From assembly GCA_965243105.1 (NCBI GenBank), contig CBDEUC010000002.1:62001-126000 (forward strand): a stretch of 64,000 nt of DNA, in the 5' to 3' direction. Under the pieces are notes generated by a model. It was given only the letters and a program-made list of their open reading frames with translations, had not been told where the DNA came from and ran no database searches. Shown here in pieces: positions 62,428 through 64,000 of this stretch (the stretch's first letter is position 1; every line of letters begins with the position of its first letter). The position numbers and the translations under genes were made by a program. Source of the stretch: WLWS01 sp965243105 (GTDB lineage: Bacteria > Pseudomonadota > Gammaproteobacteria > Eutrophobiales > Eutrophobiaceae).

Positions 62428-64000
62428 ATGCATAGAATATTTCAGAAAATCAGGGATTTCCTCGATGCTCACCACCTGCAGCTCGCATCCGCCGGCGGTG
62501 ACTGGTTACTGGCATTGCTGGGTGCTGTCCTTGGCCTGCTGGTGGGCGGTGTGGTCATTGTTTTTCGATTGCTGGTGGAGTGGAGCCAGGCAGGTTTTTT
62601 GCCCGCGGCCGATCCTGAAAACTACGAATTACTCGACTGGCAACTGAGGTTACTTTACCCGGTTGCCGGTTCCATCCTGCTTGGTATTGTTTTCCTGCTG
62701 GTGGTGCGTGGTCCGATCAGGCTTGGCGTAATCCACGTCATGGAACGACTCGCCTATCACGAGGGACATCTTCCGCTCAAGCATGGCTTGCTCCAGTTTT
62801 TTGGTGGTGCTATCGCCATTATTTCAGGGCACTCGGTGGGCAGAGAGGGGCCAAGCATCCATATCGGCGCCGCCGTTGCCAGTCTCACTGGCCAGAAACT
62901 ACATTTGCCTAACAACAGCATCAGGACACTGGTGGCCTGCGGTTCTGCTGCGGCAATTGCAGCCTCGTTTAACACGCCACTTGCCGGCGTCATTTTTGCC
63001 ATGGAAGTCGTCATGATGGAGTACACAATCACCGGCTTTACGCCGGTTATCCTGGCAGCGGTGAGTGCCACAACATTGAATCGCATGATATTTGACAGTT
63101 TGCCGACATTTATCGTGCCCGAATTGAGCCTGCACACCTTCTGGGAACTTGCGGTTATCGTGGTGATGGGATTTGCCATTGGTGGGCTGGCGACCCTTTT
63201 TATAAGAGTGCTTAACTGGATTACTCGCAAGGGCCAGGCCCTGTCCCTGGCTCCCAGGATCGTCGTTGGTGGTGTGGCCATGGGGGGCTGCGCCGTCATT
63301 GCACCGCAAGTAATGGGAATAGGCTATGACACGGTCAATGCAGCCCTGTTTGGTGACATAGTACTTTCCACGCTGGTCCTCGTCCTGTTTGTGAAATTAC
63401 TGGCGACGGCCATCTGTGTGGGCATGAGTATACCCGCAGGCCTGATTGGACCGACCCTGTTCATGGGAGCGCTGGCCGGGTCCGCGGTAGGCCAGCTTCT
63501 TCACCTGTTTTCAGGTGACCTATCACACCCAGGGCTATACGCCATGCTGGGTATGGGTGCCATGATGGGCGCCACGCTGCAGGCACCACTGGCGGCGCTG
63601 CTGGCCTTGCTTGAACTGACCGGTAATGTGGACATCATCTTTCCGGGTATGCTTGCGGTGGTCAGTGCAAATATTGCTGCCAAGGAATTTTTCGGGCAGG
63701 AGTCGGTATACCTCAGGCAGATGTCTTCTATCGGGCTCGACTATCATCATGATCCGCTTTCCCAGTCACTGCGCAGGCGCGCAGTCGGCTCTATCATGGA
63801 CCCCTCTTTTTGCCTGTTAAGCCCGCTCGTTAACCGAAGCCAGGCTGAAAAGCTGTTATCTGAGGAACAGCCCCAGTGGCTCATTATCAACCGGGAAGAG
63901 GGGAAATTACTCATGCCTGCGGCTGACCTGGCGCGGGAACTGGAAAAGGAGTCTCTCAAGGAAGACGAGGAAATTGATTTACTGGAAATTCCCTCAAAGC
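62428..64000 (+). CDS. CLC-type chloride transporter (3' truncated by window)
   Basis: At least 524 codons, open to the window end. Many membrane helices with the CLC signature SGHSVGREGPSIHIG (gating Glu in GREGP), the AIAASFNTPLAGVIFAMEVV helix and the SIPAGLIGPTLFMGALAG filter helix. The position that is GSGIP in EcClcA reads GVIHV here. After the membrane part a cytoplasmic tail begins (SIMDPSFCLLSPLV), CBS-like, and continues past the edge. ATG chosen as the first start giving a full N-terminus; no clear ribosome binding site. The 170 bases before it include the fhs leader hairpin. Confidence 0.92.
   Translation, partial: MHRIFQKIRDFLDAHHLQLASAGGDWLLALLGAVLGLLVGGVVIVFRLLVEWSQAGFLPAADPENYELLDWQLRLLYPVAGSILLGIVFLLVVRGPIRLGVIHVMERLAYHEGHLPLKHGLLQFFGGAIAIISGHSVGREGPSIHIGAAVASLTGQKLHLPNNSIRTLVACGSAAAIAASFNTPLAGVIFAMEVVMMEYTITGFTPVILAAVSATTLNRMIFDSLPTFIVPELSLHTFWELAVIVVMGFAIGGLATLFIRVLNWITRKGQALSLAPRIVVGGVAMGGCAVIAPQVMGIGYDTVNAALFGDIVLSTLVLVLFVKLLATAICVGMSIPAGLIGPTLFMGALAGSAVGQLLHLFSGDLSHPGLYAMLGMGAMMGATLQAPLAALLALLELTGNVDIIFPGMLAVVSANIAAKEFFGQESVYLRQMSSIGLDYHHDPLSQSLRRRAVGSIMDPSFCLLSPLVNRSQAEKLLSEEQPQWLIINREEGKLLMPAADLARELEKESLKEDEEIDLLEIPSK

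Overview
The window is a gammaproteobacterial chromosome segment of moderate GC. Its first 34 kb is a long polar-flagellum and chemotaxis locus of the Pseudomonas/Vibrio type: FleQ/FleS/FleR regulators, sigma-54 type promoters, FlhF and FlhG, FliA, and CheY/CheZ/CheA. No insertion sequence, integrase, phage gene or CRISPR array is visible. The first and last genes (flgK and a CLC-type chloride transporter) are cut by the window edges.

Layout. 1-6.5 kb: filament and hook-filament junction genes flgK, flgL, fliC (behind a near-consensus sigma-28 promoter), flaG, fliD, fliS and a FliT-like gene. A secreted Vps62-like protein sits on the opposite strand at 6.5-7.3 kb. 7.5-11.6 kb: fleQ, then fleS-fleR behind a sigma-54 site. 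11.7-26.1 kb: fliE-fliF-fliG-fliH-fliI-fliJ, fliK and fliL-fliM-fliN-fliO-fliP-fliQ-fliR-flhB-flhA, with sigma-54 sites before fliK and fliL. 26.1-34.2 kb: flhF-flhG-fliA, cheY-cheZ-cheA, a ParC-type ATPase, cheW (own sigma-54 site), a small basic protein and a DUF2802 protein. cheB, motC/motD and parP, usual in this stretch in pseudomonads, are absent here. The regulators form the expected cascade: FleQ with sigma-54, then FleS/FleR with sigma-54, then FliA with flagellin.

34.2-35.1 kb is the most unusual part. It holds an intact tRNA-Ser(GGA), an upstream copy of the same tRNA whose D, anticodon and T loops each carry an inserted chain of hairpins, and a downstream tRNA 3' end with a T-loop insertion. 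Three of the inserted modules start with CAA, are bounded by CGA on both sides, and share a hairpin whose stem covaries around a conserved GA-rich loop. This looks like a small, structured, loop-targeting element.

35.1-64 kb is general metabolism and signalling: purK-purE; a molybdopterin/2Fe-2S oxidoreductase pair; a succinate-semialdehyde-type dehydrogenase; a six-PAS GGDEF/EAL protein; a four-gene MOSC/flavin oxidoreductase/MFS/methyltransferase operon; a SnoaL-AraC fusion; a hydrolase with a GFA-family protein; a PuuB-like oxidase; an eight-helix membrane protein; a signalling island (hybrid histidine kinase, HTH-receiver protein, STAS protein, SpoIIE-type phosphatase fused to an ATPase); a second GFA protein; fhs with a glutathione S-transferase; and the partial CLC transporter.
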